This document shows, piece by piece, positions 54,936-64,000 of a stretch of DNA of 64,000 nt. Numbering within the stretch: the stretch's first letter is position 1; every line of letters starts with the position of its first letter. The notes beneath the pieces were generated by a model. The model was not told the DNA's origin, ran no database searches, and saw only the letters and a list, made by a program, of their open reading frames with translations. Source of the DNA: Metridium senile (lineage: Eukaryota; Cnidaria; Anthozoa; Actiniaria; Metridiidae); NCBI GenBank assembly GCA_949775045.1, contig OX459097.1, positions 19,937,177-20,001,176 on the forward strand, given 5' to 3'. Both the position numbers and the translations under genes were made by a program.

Positions 54936-56012
54936 ATGGAAGACGATCGTGTAAGTAAAGAGCTAACAAACCAAGATATGTTTGTACTTGCTCGAAGTAA
55001 GTTATGGACTGAGGCTCTTGACAAGCTTCTTAGACGATGGAAACGTCAAGTTAACATTCGATGTAAAGGACATTACGAAGTCGCGGCTAAATATAATCGT
55101 CGTCATTACATTCTCGGTCTTCCAGTTACAGTCATCTCTACAATAACAGCGACTGGAACGCTTGCAACTTTTCGAAATTGTTCAAACTGTGATGACCTAT
55201 CAAGTCAACGTTGCGCTTTAGATCCGTGGATTCGTCTCATAATAGGTATTGTGGGACTTCTCAGTGTTGCTCTTGTATCTATCATGACCTTCATAAATTA
55301 TCAAGAGGCAGCCAATGACCATAAAGCGGCTGCTGATAATTACGAATCTTTATATGGAACAATCGAAAGTCAACTCATTGTACCTGTAGCGGTTAGAGGT
55401 GATCCATTAGAGACTCTTCGAAGTATCCGCGCACAATACAACGACACCGTCAAAAAGTCGCCAAATCTTCCGAGTAAATATCAAGTCGATCTGTCGTTTA
55501 AGAAATTACCCTGTAGTAACAACAGCCAGGATGTTGTCATTCCTGTACTTAATCCTGAAGATGTTGGAGGGTTTAACCGGGACGCAACCCAAGCTAGTGA
55601 AGGAGCTAACATTTTACGCAATTTATTATATTCACCCACAAAAAGCGAAGAGTTTAATGACGCCGACGGATTAAAAGGTGTGTCAATCGACACTGAGCGT
55701 CTCGAAGGTATCCTTCGAGATGAAAATAACTTTGATTCAGAAGATGATGAACGCGAGGTGTATATCGGTTTTGACCTTGACAATTATCCGGGGAGAGTTG
55801 TCGAAGATAAAGTTCAGAATTCTTTTTTGCTGGCTCTTGAGTTTGAGATGCAACGCCAAGACGGTACCACAGGTACACCTCTACAACGCCGCAGTCTTGA
55901 ACAAAAAGAACCCCTTCTCACACCCACGGATGATTGTGATGTTAAAATATCTCCACATGTATTCAAATCTTTGAATTTGAATTTGAATACATGTGATGAA
56001 TCTTCAACGTGA
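54936..56012 (+). CDS. SLATT-domain two-helix membrane protein
   Basis: 358 residues from the ATG at 54936. Residues about 20-175 follow the SLATT pattern: a basic helix (LLRRWKRQVNIRC), YNRRHYILGLPVTVISTITATGT as membrane helix 1, WIRLIIGIVGLLSVALVSIMTFINY as helix 2, then EAANDHKAAADNYESLYGTIES and PNLPSKY. In bacteria SLATT proteins are the pore-like effectors of nucleotide-based defence systems; copies in large DNA viruses are known but unexplained. The C-terminal 180 residues are acidic and unrecognised. A 15-bp perfect hairpin (55954-55968 with 55981-55995) lies within its last codons. Confidence 0.7.
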   Translation: MEDDRVSKELTNQDMFVLARSKLWTEALDKLLRRWKRQVNIRCKGHYEVAAKYNRRHYILGLPVTVISTITATGTLATFRNCSNCDDLSSQRCALDPWIRLIIGIVGLLSVALVSIMTFINYQEAANDHKAAADNYESLYGTIESQLIVPVAVRGDPLETLRSIRAQYNDTVKKSPNLPSKYQVDLSFKKLPCSNNSQDVVIPVLNPEDVGGFNRDATQASEGANILRNLLYSPTKSEEFNDADGLKGVSIDTERLEGILRDENNFDSEDDEREVYIGFDLDNYPGRVVEDKVQNSFLLALEFEMQRQDGTTGTPLQRRSLEQKEPLLTPTDDCDVKISPHVFKSLNLNLNTCDESST

Positions 56013-56053
56013 AAATGAGTTATATTTTCTTACTCAAGGCTAGTAAGAAAATA
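55954..56053. terminator. Double hairpin at the end of the SLATT gene
   Basis: The first has a 15-bp perfect stem (55954-55968 with 55981-55995) inside the coding end. The second has a 12-bp perfect stem (56023-56034 with 56042-56053), loop CAAGGCT, 10 nt past the stop. This is the last structure of viral type before the host-like DNA. Confidence 0.55.
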
Positions 56054-56312
56054 AGTCGCGCGTAAATATTATTATAGGATGTACCGCGAGATTAATAAAC
56101 AAATTACTCTTTTCCTGCAACTTCCAAATATGGGCAGTAGGAAAACTGTAGGATTCCTACCGTGACGTCAAATTCCTACGGAATATCAAATGAGTTAACG
56201 TACGTAACCAAGTCTCAGGTGAGAAGACTTGTAAACACAAACTTAATTAATTTTTACACGCTGAAATCCGAGAGAAGTTTACTTCGAGAAGACTCTGCAG
56301 TTTTTGAATAGG
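56054..56312. other. Probable junction between viral and host DNA
   Basis: No viral gene is seen to the right of 56,053, and the first host exon starts at 56,313. The stretch holds short inverted repeats (GTAGGAA and TTCCTAC near 56,140-56,165; CAAGTCT and AGACTTG near 56,210-56,232). I cannot set the exact boundary. Confidence 0.5.
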
Positions 56313-59300
56313 ATGGATGCCTCAAACGTTGATGATGTAAGTATTTTAAATCTTTGATGTAAGTACTATAGAATACAGTACATATAGAATATAAATCAAG
56401 ACAACATATAAGAGTTGAAGAAACCTCGAACATGTCATAGCAGAGCGCCATTTTGTTGTAGCCATATAAGCGTGCCGTTTGTTTAATATAAGGATTCATT
56501 TGTATATTTTCATTTGAATCTTATGGGCTTATTAACAGCCATAAAAGTTCAGATTGCGCGTTTATAGATTCGAAATTGCGGAATTAAGAATTCACGAAGT
56601 AGTCAGAATACGAATACAAAAAAAAAAAAACACCGATTTAAGTCGATGCATTGTCTAGTTTCTGATCAAAACGTAGAAATAGCGCTAATATTAGCAATTT
56701 TTCTTTCATAGGATGAAGCAACAAGCAACTTTTCTTCTGATTCTGACATGGAGGTCCAACAGGAGGTACGTGTCATTAAACCATGTAAACTTGAGTTGTT
56801 TTCTCACTTGATAGGGTATGAAGTTGGTGCAAATAACCATGTCTTGACAATGTGATAGCTCACTAAAAAAACCTCTAAAAAAATCAACAAATTTTCTTCT
56901 ACCATAGTTTCAAAAAATTCCTTTAATACATAGAGGATATTAATAACATGGGGGTACGGAGATACGCATTTTATCTTCGCGTGAAAAAATAAACTAAACT
57001 AAACTAAACTATAGCGTGTTCGCGTGATATCATTTGAGATAGCATTTGAACACGAGAAGATAAAGTCCGTATCTCCAAGCGACCATGTAATGTTCTGTTT
57101 ATTATATAAACTCATGACAAATGAAATAGCAAAAGATTTTATCAAGGTATGCATCAAAAATTGTTAAAAATCTTAAATTAAATCTTAAAATAGATGTTAT
57201 TTTCACAGTGTGAAGATATCACTTTTTCGCGACGGAGATCACCTGATATTTCACTGAAGTTTATATAATGAAAGAGAGTTCGACTTCGACTTAAGCAATC
57301 TAACTGTCTAACTGCTCTAACGTACATTTAATAGATTGCAAATAATATACCCGTGAAATAGCTAGCTAGCTAACTAATGACTAATTATGTCCTAAGTAAT
57401 TGTGCCTAAATTTGATTAGTTGAGACGTGACGGGTCTTAATTTTGCAAGCATGTGTAATATTAGTCAAATGATCACCACTACGCTGCGGTTTTGTGCTGT
57501 GTTTTTAGACTCTTTTTTTAGCTTCCTTAGATGTGTCTTGGGTCTTAGTTTTTCGACCATAGAACAATAAAGTGGTAGCAAACAATTTTAATTGTGTCTT
57601 TTATCGTTATTTTAGTTCGTTTAAAGTTGTTCATGGTTCACTGAATTCTTGTCATGGCTCACTAAATTCCTATGTCTTGTCTAATTAAGCACTAATTAAG
57701 TTCTATTTTATTTCACGGTTATATTATTTGCTTTCTAAACAAACTCGTAAAATTAAACTTTTGAAATTACAGCGCAAACCCCCCCCCCCAAAAAAAGACC
57801 GGCGATAATTAAATCATATTTTCTCTACATCTTTTCATTCAATTCCTCTAGATTAAATGTCAACATTTCTCACTGTCAATCACAAGACAAGAATGATGTC
57901 AATCTTCAAATGAATTTTGAGGTTAAAATAGCTAGAATGATTTGAGTTAATCCAAAGCAGCTACAAACAAACATGTCAAAAGAATGTGAATAAATTATCT
58001 GCGGTCACACTTTTAATTTGGGCTTTGCGCTGTAAATTTAAGAGCACCTCATGAATATTAGAATTAAGGAATTGGGGTACCTATTCTCGGGCACCACGAA
58101 AAAATAATATTTAGACACAAGCAAAAACATGACATACATGTTTATTTTTTTTATGTTTGCATTTAAAGTTTGTGTTCGCACTTATTTTATGTAATAATAT
58201 TTGCTTTGGTGCCAGAGGATAAGTACCTTCAACATATTTATTATAACAAGTTAAATGCATGTTTAAATGCATGAGTCAGAGAAGGCACATAATAAATCTT
58301 GAGTTCATTTTTATATCAATCTGTAATATCATTGTTTTGTTTTTTTCAATTCTACTTGATTCAAAGAGTGTAATTCATCTATCAAATTTAAAAAAAAAAC
58401 AGATCACAAGGCCAAAATTCATACTTAATTCTAGTATTCAAGCCTGGAGCTCAGTTCACAACAGTTATTTTAATTACTTACTTAACATTATAAAACTTTT
58501 TAACTGGTATGCACCTTCAAGCATATTTAATTACTAGATATCTTACTCAATAAATTTCACACATCAATCCAAGTTGTCTAAAAAATCCTTTTTAAAACAA
58601 TACTAACAAATTTTGATCAAAGTAACACATGATAAACTGTAGTTTCAATTTTTTTAAGAATTCTCCTCTTTCATTTTGTCACATCAAAACAATCAATTGT
58701 TTAAAATAATAATGAAAGCAAATGCGGCGGGATACTGCTGAGTAGAAATATGTTTAATATTCATCTGAGCTTTCACCATACTACAGCAAGCAAAGGATTG
58801 ATCTATGGTTTATAAACACTAAGGATTGTGTTATGTAATTCAAAAGTTAATCAAGCACAGTTCCACACATATCTTAATAAGTGTAAATAAATATTGAAAT
58901 TCTTTATTAATTTTTTTATCTCTCATTGATATCATAGGAATCAGAATCAGACACTAACAGCCAAGGAGATGAGGTAAGGATCAGCTTTTTGGATAACTGA
59001 TTTTAACTTCTCAAGTCAAAAAAGGTCACTTTAGTAACAATTAAATATGTACCCTATTTCAAGACAAATTGGTAAAATGTACACCCTATCCAAGACTCAA
59101 GGGGGAAATCGTATACCCTAAGTAAGACAATTTAAGATGCCAAGGCAGAAAAACATACCATATTTGGCGGAACGTCCCCGTATAGTAAATATAAGGGAGT
59201 GCCCCCCCGGGTATATTTGTCTATGTATTTGTTGTTTCCTTGTTATATATGGATGTAACATCCTTGCTTGTAAAAATCTCTCTAAATTAGAAGAACAATG

Positions 59301-60520
59301 TGTTTATTCAGTAATTAATCTATTATATGGTTTTTGTCTTTTAGGAAAATACTTTCACAAGTCTAATTTCAATACTACAAGAGACCTATGCTAACTCAAA
59401 AGAAGAAAATAGTACACCCACTATAATGTCTGATTATGAAAAATTAATCTCTTCGCTGGCATCTGATTATGAACCTGCTCCTCACCCACCTTTACCGTCA
59501 TCAGCATCATCAACTTCATCACCATCATCCGACATTTTACTCGCTCTCCAAAATATTACTGAAAAACTTGAAAATTATGGAACCCAAGCACTGAGTTTAC
59601 CCACAGACTCTACTAGCCATTCTTCCATCCAACATGCAGCTCGGCAAATTTCTTACTGGTCTTCTCTATTTATCAACATGTGTCCACAATCATCCTCACT
59701 GCCGCCATCTATTCCACAATCATCCTCACTGCCGCCATATATTCCACAATCATCCTCACTGCCATCATCCATTCCACAATCATCCTCACTGCCACCATCT
59801 ATTCCACAATCATCCTCACTGCCGCCATCTATTCCACAATCATCCTCACTGCCGTCATCCATTCCACAATCATCCTCACAGCCGTCATCCATTCCACAAT
59901 CATCCTCGCTGCCATCATCCATTCCACAATCATCCTCACTGCCGCCATCCATTCCACAATCATCCACACTGCCGCCATCTATTCCACAATCATACTCACT
60001 GCCGCCATCCATTCCACAATCATCCTCACTGCCACCATCTATTCAACAATCATCCTCACTGCCGCCATCCATTCCACAATCATCCTCACTGCCGCCATCC
60101 ATTCCACAATCATCCTCACTGCAGCCATCTATTCAACAATCATCCTCACTGCCGCCATCCATTCCACAATCATCCTTACCACCATTGCTAAATGTTGATT
60201 CCACCACACTTTCTATATACCACGAGTACAACTCTGGAACTCCATTGCCAGAGTGGCTGGACAGCCTCCGCATTCCAAGAAAGGTTGAAACCTTGGAGGA
60301 TGTAAAAAATATTTGGGAATGTGGAGGCCCAAATTGTCCACCTCTCTCCAAGTGGACAGCTATGATGCGAAGAAAGCACTCTTCAATTTTCAACCAACGA
60401 AAAAAAATTTATTATATTTATCAAACTTATAACTTCAACATTGAAGAAGTTAAGGGACATTATGGTGAAACAAAGCCAGGAAAATTATATAAACTGGTTT
60501 CATCCAAGTCAAGACAATGA
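56313..60520 (+). CDS. Spliced host gene with a GCR1-like C-terminal domain
   Basis: Four exons in one reading phase: 56313-56336 (MDASNVDD), 56712-56765, 58938-58973 and 59345-60520. Each intron has gt/ag ends (gtaagt, gtacgt, gtaagg donors) and all exons join in phase 0, giving about 429 residues. The first part is acidic. Then comes a Pro/Ser repeat (about 120-290) of ten residues (PSIPQSSSLP). The C-terminal 90 residues hold RIPRKVETLEDVKNIW, NCPPLSKW and IFNQRKKIYYIY, the pattern of the GCR1 C-terminal DNA-binding domain, known in fungal activators and in Crypton-type tyrosine recombinase elements. The upstream exon start is a guess; the open frame extends to 56,265. Confidence 0.6.
56337..56711 (+). 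other. Intron 1 of the host gene (375 nt)
   Basis: gtaagt donor and a T-rich tract before the acceptor ttctttcatag. It contains a long A run near 56,617 and nothing else that I can name. Confidence 0.55.
56766..58937 (+). other. Intron 2 of the host gene (2.2 kb)
   Basis: AT-rich and without a supported coding region. It holds a foldback element (56959-57076), a short AAACT repeat (56,990-57,010) and a C/A run at 57,780. A 92-codon frame at 58,259 has ordinary AT-rich composition and is not called. Confidence 0.55.
56959..57076. mobile_element. MITE-like foldback element
   Basis: Two 26-nt arms (56959-56984 and 57051-57076) pair with four mismatches around a 66-nt centre with AAACT repeats. 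It has the shape of a small non-autonomous element, but no coding part or clear target duplication was identified. Confidence 0.5.
58974..59344 (+). other. Intron 3 of the host gene (371 nt)
   Basis: gtaagg donor and the acceptor ggtttttgtcttttag. AT-rich with no other feature. Confidence 0.55.
59680..60180 (+). repeat. 30-bp minisatellite in exon 4
   Basis: About 16 or 17 copies of a 30-bp unit (TCCATTCCACAATCATCCTC core) coding PSIPQSSSLP. Since 30 is divisible by three, the other frames on both strands are also open here. Copy number probably varies between individuals. Confidence 0.9.
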
Positions 60521-61005
60521 CATGGTTTGTTAATTTTCACCAATTTTTTTTTTGAAAGTTTTAGGGTGTTACAAGAGAGTATAAAGTTCATGACCAAAAA
60601 CAAAACAATAATTAGAAATATTCAGGAAGAAACATAGTGTAAATGAAGTTTATACTCAGATATCACAATTTCCACAACTTTTTAGTCTTAAATTACGTTT
60701 CAATCTGACAGTAGGTTTAATAAGCTAATTCAATTAACCTTGCCGCTGAAACAAGCCAAAGCCTAATCTTGATAGCGAAAGTGGTCATGGGATTTTAAAA
60801 TTTCATGAGTTTTCAAAATTCCTAAACCGTAATTTGTGTTTTTGTTTCCACTGAGGAACACTTGCAAATACACGTTGAATGTTTTACACGCTTTGCACGC
60901 CTCATTCGCCTCGATAAAAGATATCCCACGATCCCTTTCGGTCTGACGATTAGGCTTTAGGCATTATAAATCAGCGACAAAGTTAATTGAATTAGCTATA
61001 TACAC
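60521..61005. other. Host intergenic DNA with a long-TIR element
   Basis: The 3' flank of the spliced gene. I see no gene. Most of it is taken by the inverted-repeat element at 60723-60997. Confidence 0.5.
60723..60997. mobile_element. Non-autonomous DNA transposon with terminal inverted repeats
   Basis: 275 bp with 27-nt terminal inverted repeats (60723-60749 and 60971-60997; AGCTAATTCAATTAAC core) that differ at two places. Subterminal inverted matches (AGCCTAATC and GATTAGGCT) follow. No transposase is present. The flanks (TA on the left, ATA on the right) could reflect a TA target site, but this is not certain. Confidence 0.55.
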
Positions 61006-61380
61006 ATTAAAGAAATACTTAGTAGTATCAACAAAGGGTTATTTGTTATAAGAAATCTTAGAAGAGAAGGTGCAACACCTGAAGAAGTAGATTATTTATT
61101 CAAATCTATTATCATGCATAAGTTAAGTTATGGGATTACATTATATGGTTCTTCAGCTCCAGAATTAACAACAGTTCAAAACTTTTTAGATAGGTGTCAT
61201 AAGCGTTGATATATTCTAGCACATATGAATATTCAAAGTTTAATTAATGATATGGATACAAAATTGTTTTATTCAATCAAGGACTAAATAGACCATCCGT
61301 TAACTGATATTCTTTCCAGAATTAATCATAGAAAATACTTAGAAGTACTTTTAAACCTAAAGTTAATACAGAGCGGTTTA
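61006..61380 (+). mobile_element. Non-LTR retrotransposon remnant (reverse transcriptase C-terminal part)
   Basis: One frame reads with internal stops (TGA at 61207, TAA later): INKGLFVIRNLRREG, then EEVDYLFKSIIMHKLSYG, ITLYGSSAPELTTVQ and NFLDRCHKR. This matches the thumb/C-terminal part of LINE reverse transcriptases of the kind common in cnidarian and other invertebrate genomes. It is dead and 5' truncated. Confidence 0.7.
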
Positions 61381-61457
61381 AAAATTTAGGAATTTGACGT
61401 ATTATCATTTTAATAGATTTTAATTGTACAATAATAGATATGTCTTTTATTTCTATA

Positions 61458-62637
<1,180 letters not shown>

Positions 62638-62638
62638 A

Positions 62639-63237
62639 TAATACCTAGCTGAAAATTACTATCTTCAGAAATTTCAATAACACAGTTTGAAATAACGCAA
62701 AATGCGTTTTTCGTTGATCACACTGTTTGAGTTAGCTCAATTCGTGTGTTTTTGCAAAACCCATACATTGAGTTGGTTGCAATCTGTGTTGTATATACGA
62801 TATTATTAAAGGAGAATGCATTGAAAAGTATAATACCTAGCTGAAAATAGTTATCTTAAGAAATTTCAAAAATTCAATGGCACAGTTTGAAATAACGCAA
62901 AATGCGTTTTTTGTGGATCACACAGTTTGAGTTAGCTCAATTCGTGTGTTTTTGCAAAACCCATAGATTGAGTTGGTTGCAATCTGTGTTGTATATACGA
63001 TATCATAAAATGAGAATGCATTGAAAAGTATAATACCTAGCTGAAAATTATTATCTTAAGAAATTACAAAAATTGAATGACACAGTTTGAAATAACGCAA
63101 AATGCGTTTTTCGTGGATCACACTGTTTGAGTTAGATCAATTCGTGTGTTTTTGCAAAACCCATAGATTGAGTTGGTTTCAATCTGTGTTGTATATACGA
63201 TAATTGTAAAATGAGAATGCATCGAAAAGCATGAAAT
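62639..63237. repeat. Tandem repeat of about 200 bp, three copies
   Basis: CACAGTTTGAAATAACGCAA starts at 62,681, 62,881 and 63,081, exactly 200 bp apart. The units share CTAGCTGAAAAT, ATGCGTTTTT, GTGTGTTTTTGCAAAACCCA and TTGTATATACGATA. Each contains an AACGCA/TGCGTT mini-hairpin. It may be a satellite or the end of a repetitive element. Confidence 0.85.
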
Positions 63238-64000
63238 TATTATAGTGTGGATAATTAATTACACTTTATTTAAAGCTGATGCGAAGAAACTATAAAAACG
63301 TCTACAAAAAAAGAACCTTATAAAAGTTATTTATATATCACATTCTCAAAGCTATGAGCACTTTTAAACAAGCAAATATAGCTGGGATTGGCCTTATTTT
63401 TGACTGGGAAAATGGGACAATAGAAAGTGGGAATGGGATTGAAAACTTGGGCAAAACTGATATAAACTGGATTCGGACGACCTCCCCTTCAGGAACCTCT
63501 ATTGAATAGACATCTTCAATTCTGTATAAGTTTTTGGGATCTGTTCGGGTAATGTACAGATCTACTATACAATCTATCAAGAATATTTGTCAATCGCAAT
63601 TTAAATAAAGCAACTTCTATTAAACTTTTATTGATACATGATACAAATATAATATTATTAATTAATGTTTCATTTCAGACTTACAACAGTTAGAGTGGTT
63701 TTCATTGGATTGTGAAACAATTAATAATCCAGTGCCATGCCTAATAGTCATATTCCAACAGAAGGATATGGATTGGTCTCTATTAGCTTAGTAACTATTT
63801 CACACTCTGATGAAAATCACTCTTATGTAAGTTGTGTAAGATTTAAGATATATCAGAATCATTGTAGTTATTAAATCTTATTGCTTCAGGTTGACATAAA
63901 TGTAAAAAGGTAATGGAAAAATAGGGCAGTTATCGTCATTAAGCTCGTGGTTATGTGATATATATCACATAACCCCTCGCTTCAGGCCGATAGCCATTTA
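63238..64000. other. Host DNA, no confident gene
   Basis: AT-rich. A minus-strand frame at 63338-63580 includes IEVPEGEVVRIQF, which is faintly like a CUB-domain strand and could be a host exon, but there are no convincing splice sites. The last 60 nt include a palindrome TATCACATAA and TTATGTGATA (63,950-63,974). Confidence 0.3.

Noticed and set aside
1..56053. Bacterial operon or phage origin for the left part
   Set aside because: RPB2, TFIIB, capping enzyme, ubiquitin and F-box proteins are eukaryotic or giant-virus genes; no Shine-Dalgarno pattern is seen.
58259..58537. 92-codon frame inside intron 2
   Set aside because: AT-rich composition with Asn/Ile/Leu/Ser bias, no recognised motif, inside a well-supported intron.
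59680..60180. CRISPR-like array
   Set aside because: Direct coding minisatellite without spacers; the DNA is eukaryotic.
59634..60198. Frames with HNHPHCRH or STIILTAAI repeats across the minisatellite
   Set aside because: Shadows of the 30-bp repeat; the frame with PSIPQSSSLP joins the exons and the GCR1-like end.

Overview
The window holds two kinds of DNA. Positions 1 to about 56,050 look like the genome of a large nucleocytoplasmic DNA virus (Nucleocytoviricota). It is dense, intronless and coded on both strands. It carries an RNA polymerase second subunit, a TFIIB-like factor, a multi-domain mRNA capping enzyme, an A18-like SF2 helicase, a PCNA-like clamp, L1-like and A16/G9-like membrane proteins, a thioredoxin-like protein, a SAP-domain protein, ubiquitin, and an Erv1-type thiol oxidase that is broken. 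Positions from about 56,300 to 64,000 look like an AT-rich animal chromosome. They hold a four-exon spliced gene, MITE-like foldbacks, a non-LTR reverse transcriptase remnant, an ATT microsatellite and a roughly 200-bp tandem repeat. The simplest reading is a viral genome, or a large part of one, integrated in a metazoan chromosome. The style of the LINE remnant and the base composition suggest a cnidarian such as Hydra, but that is inference. A chimeric assembly is the main alternative. The gene set is broadly marseillevirus/iridovirus-like; I cannot fix the family.

Region 1 (1-27,130): 22 minus-strand genes in tandem (21 complete, one cut by the window edge). Each has an N-terminal F-box followed by 4 to 15 copies of a 27-residue ankyrin-like repeat. 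The genes are mosaics of each other through segmental duplication and conversion. The spacers are conserved, with an upstream element about 30 nt before the ATG, a hairpin over the stop codon and a T-run hairpin beyond it.

Region 2 (27,200-56,050): single-copy viral genes. In order: a RING-like protein, small unknown proteins, an L1-like membrane protein, a two-helix membrane protein, a protein with 69-bp repeats, an SR-tailed basic protein, the capping enzyme, a NET-like protein, a thioredoxin-like protein, a SAP/RS protein, a coiled-coil membrane protein, the Erv1-like pseudogene, the A16/G9-like protein, a Thg1-like protein, PCNA, TFIIB, the helicase, a cysteine-rich exported protein, RPB2, an ADP-ribosyltransferase-like protein, a HAD-like protein, ubiquitin, an MC1-like DNA-binding protein and a SLATT-domain membrane protein. 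Many gene ends carry perfect hairpins, several overlapping the stop codon, as in giant viruses that end transcripts at hairpins. Major capsid protein, DNA polymerase, packaging ATPase and D5 primase are not in this window.

Region 3 (56,050-64,000): host DNA. The spliced gene ends in a domain resembling the fungal GCR1 C-terminal DNA-binding domain. Its large introns and 3' flank are full of mobile-element debris.

Together, the F-box adaptors, RING-like protein and viral ubiquitin form a plausible ubiquitin-hijacking set. The transcription and capping genes are nearly all intact, while the thiol oxidase and one F-box gene are damaged. This points to a recent integration that has begun to decay.
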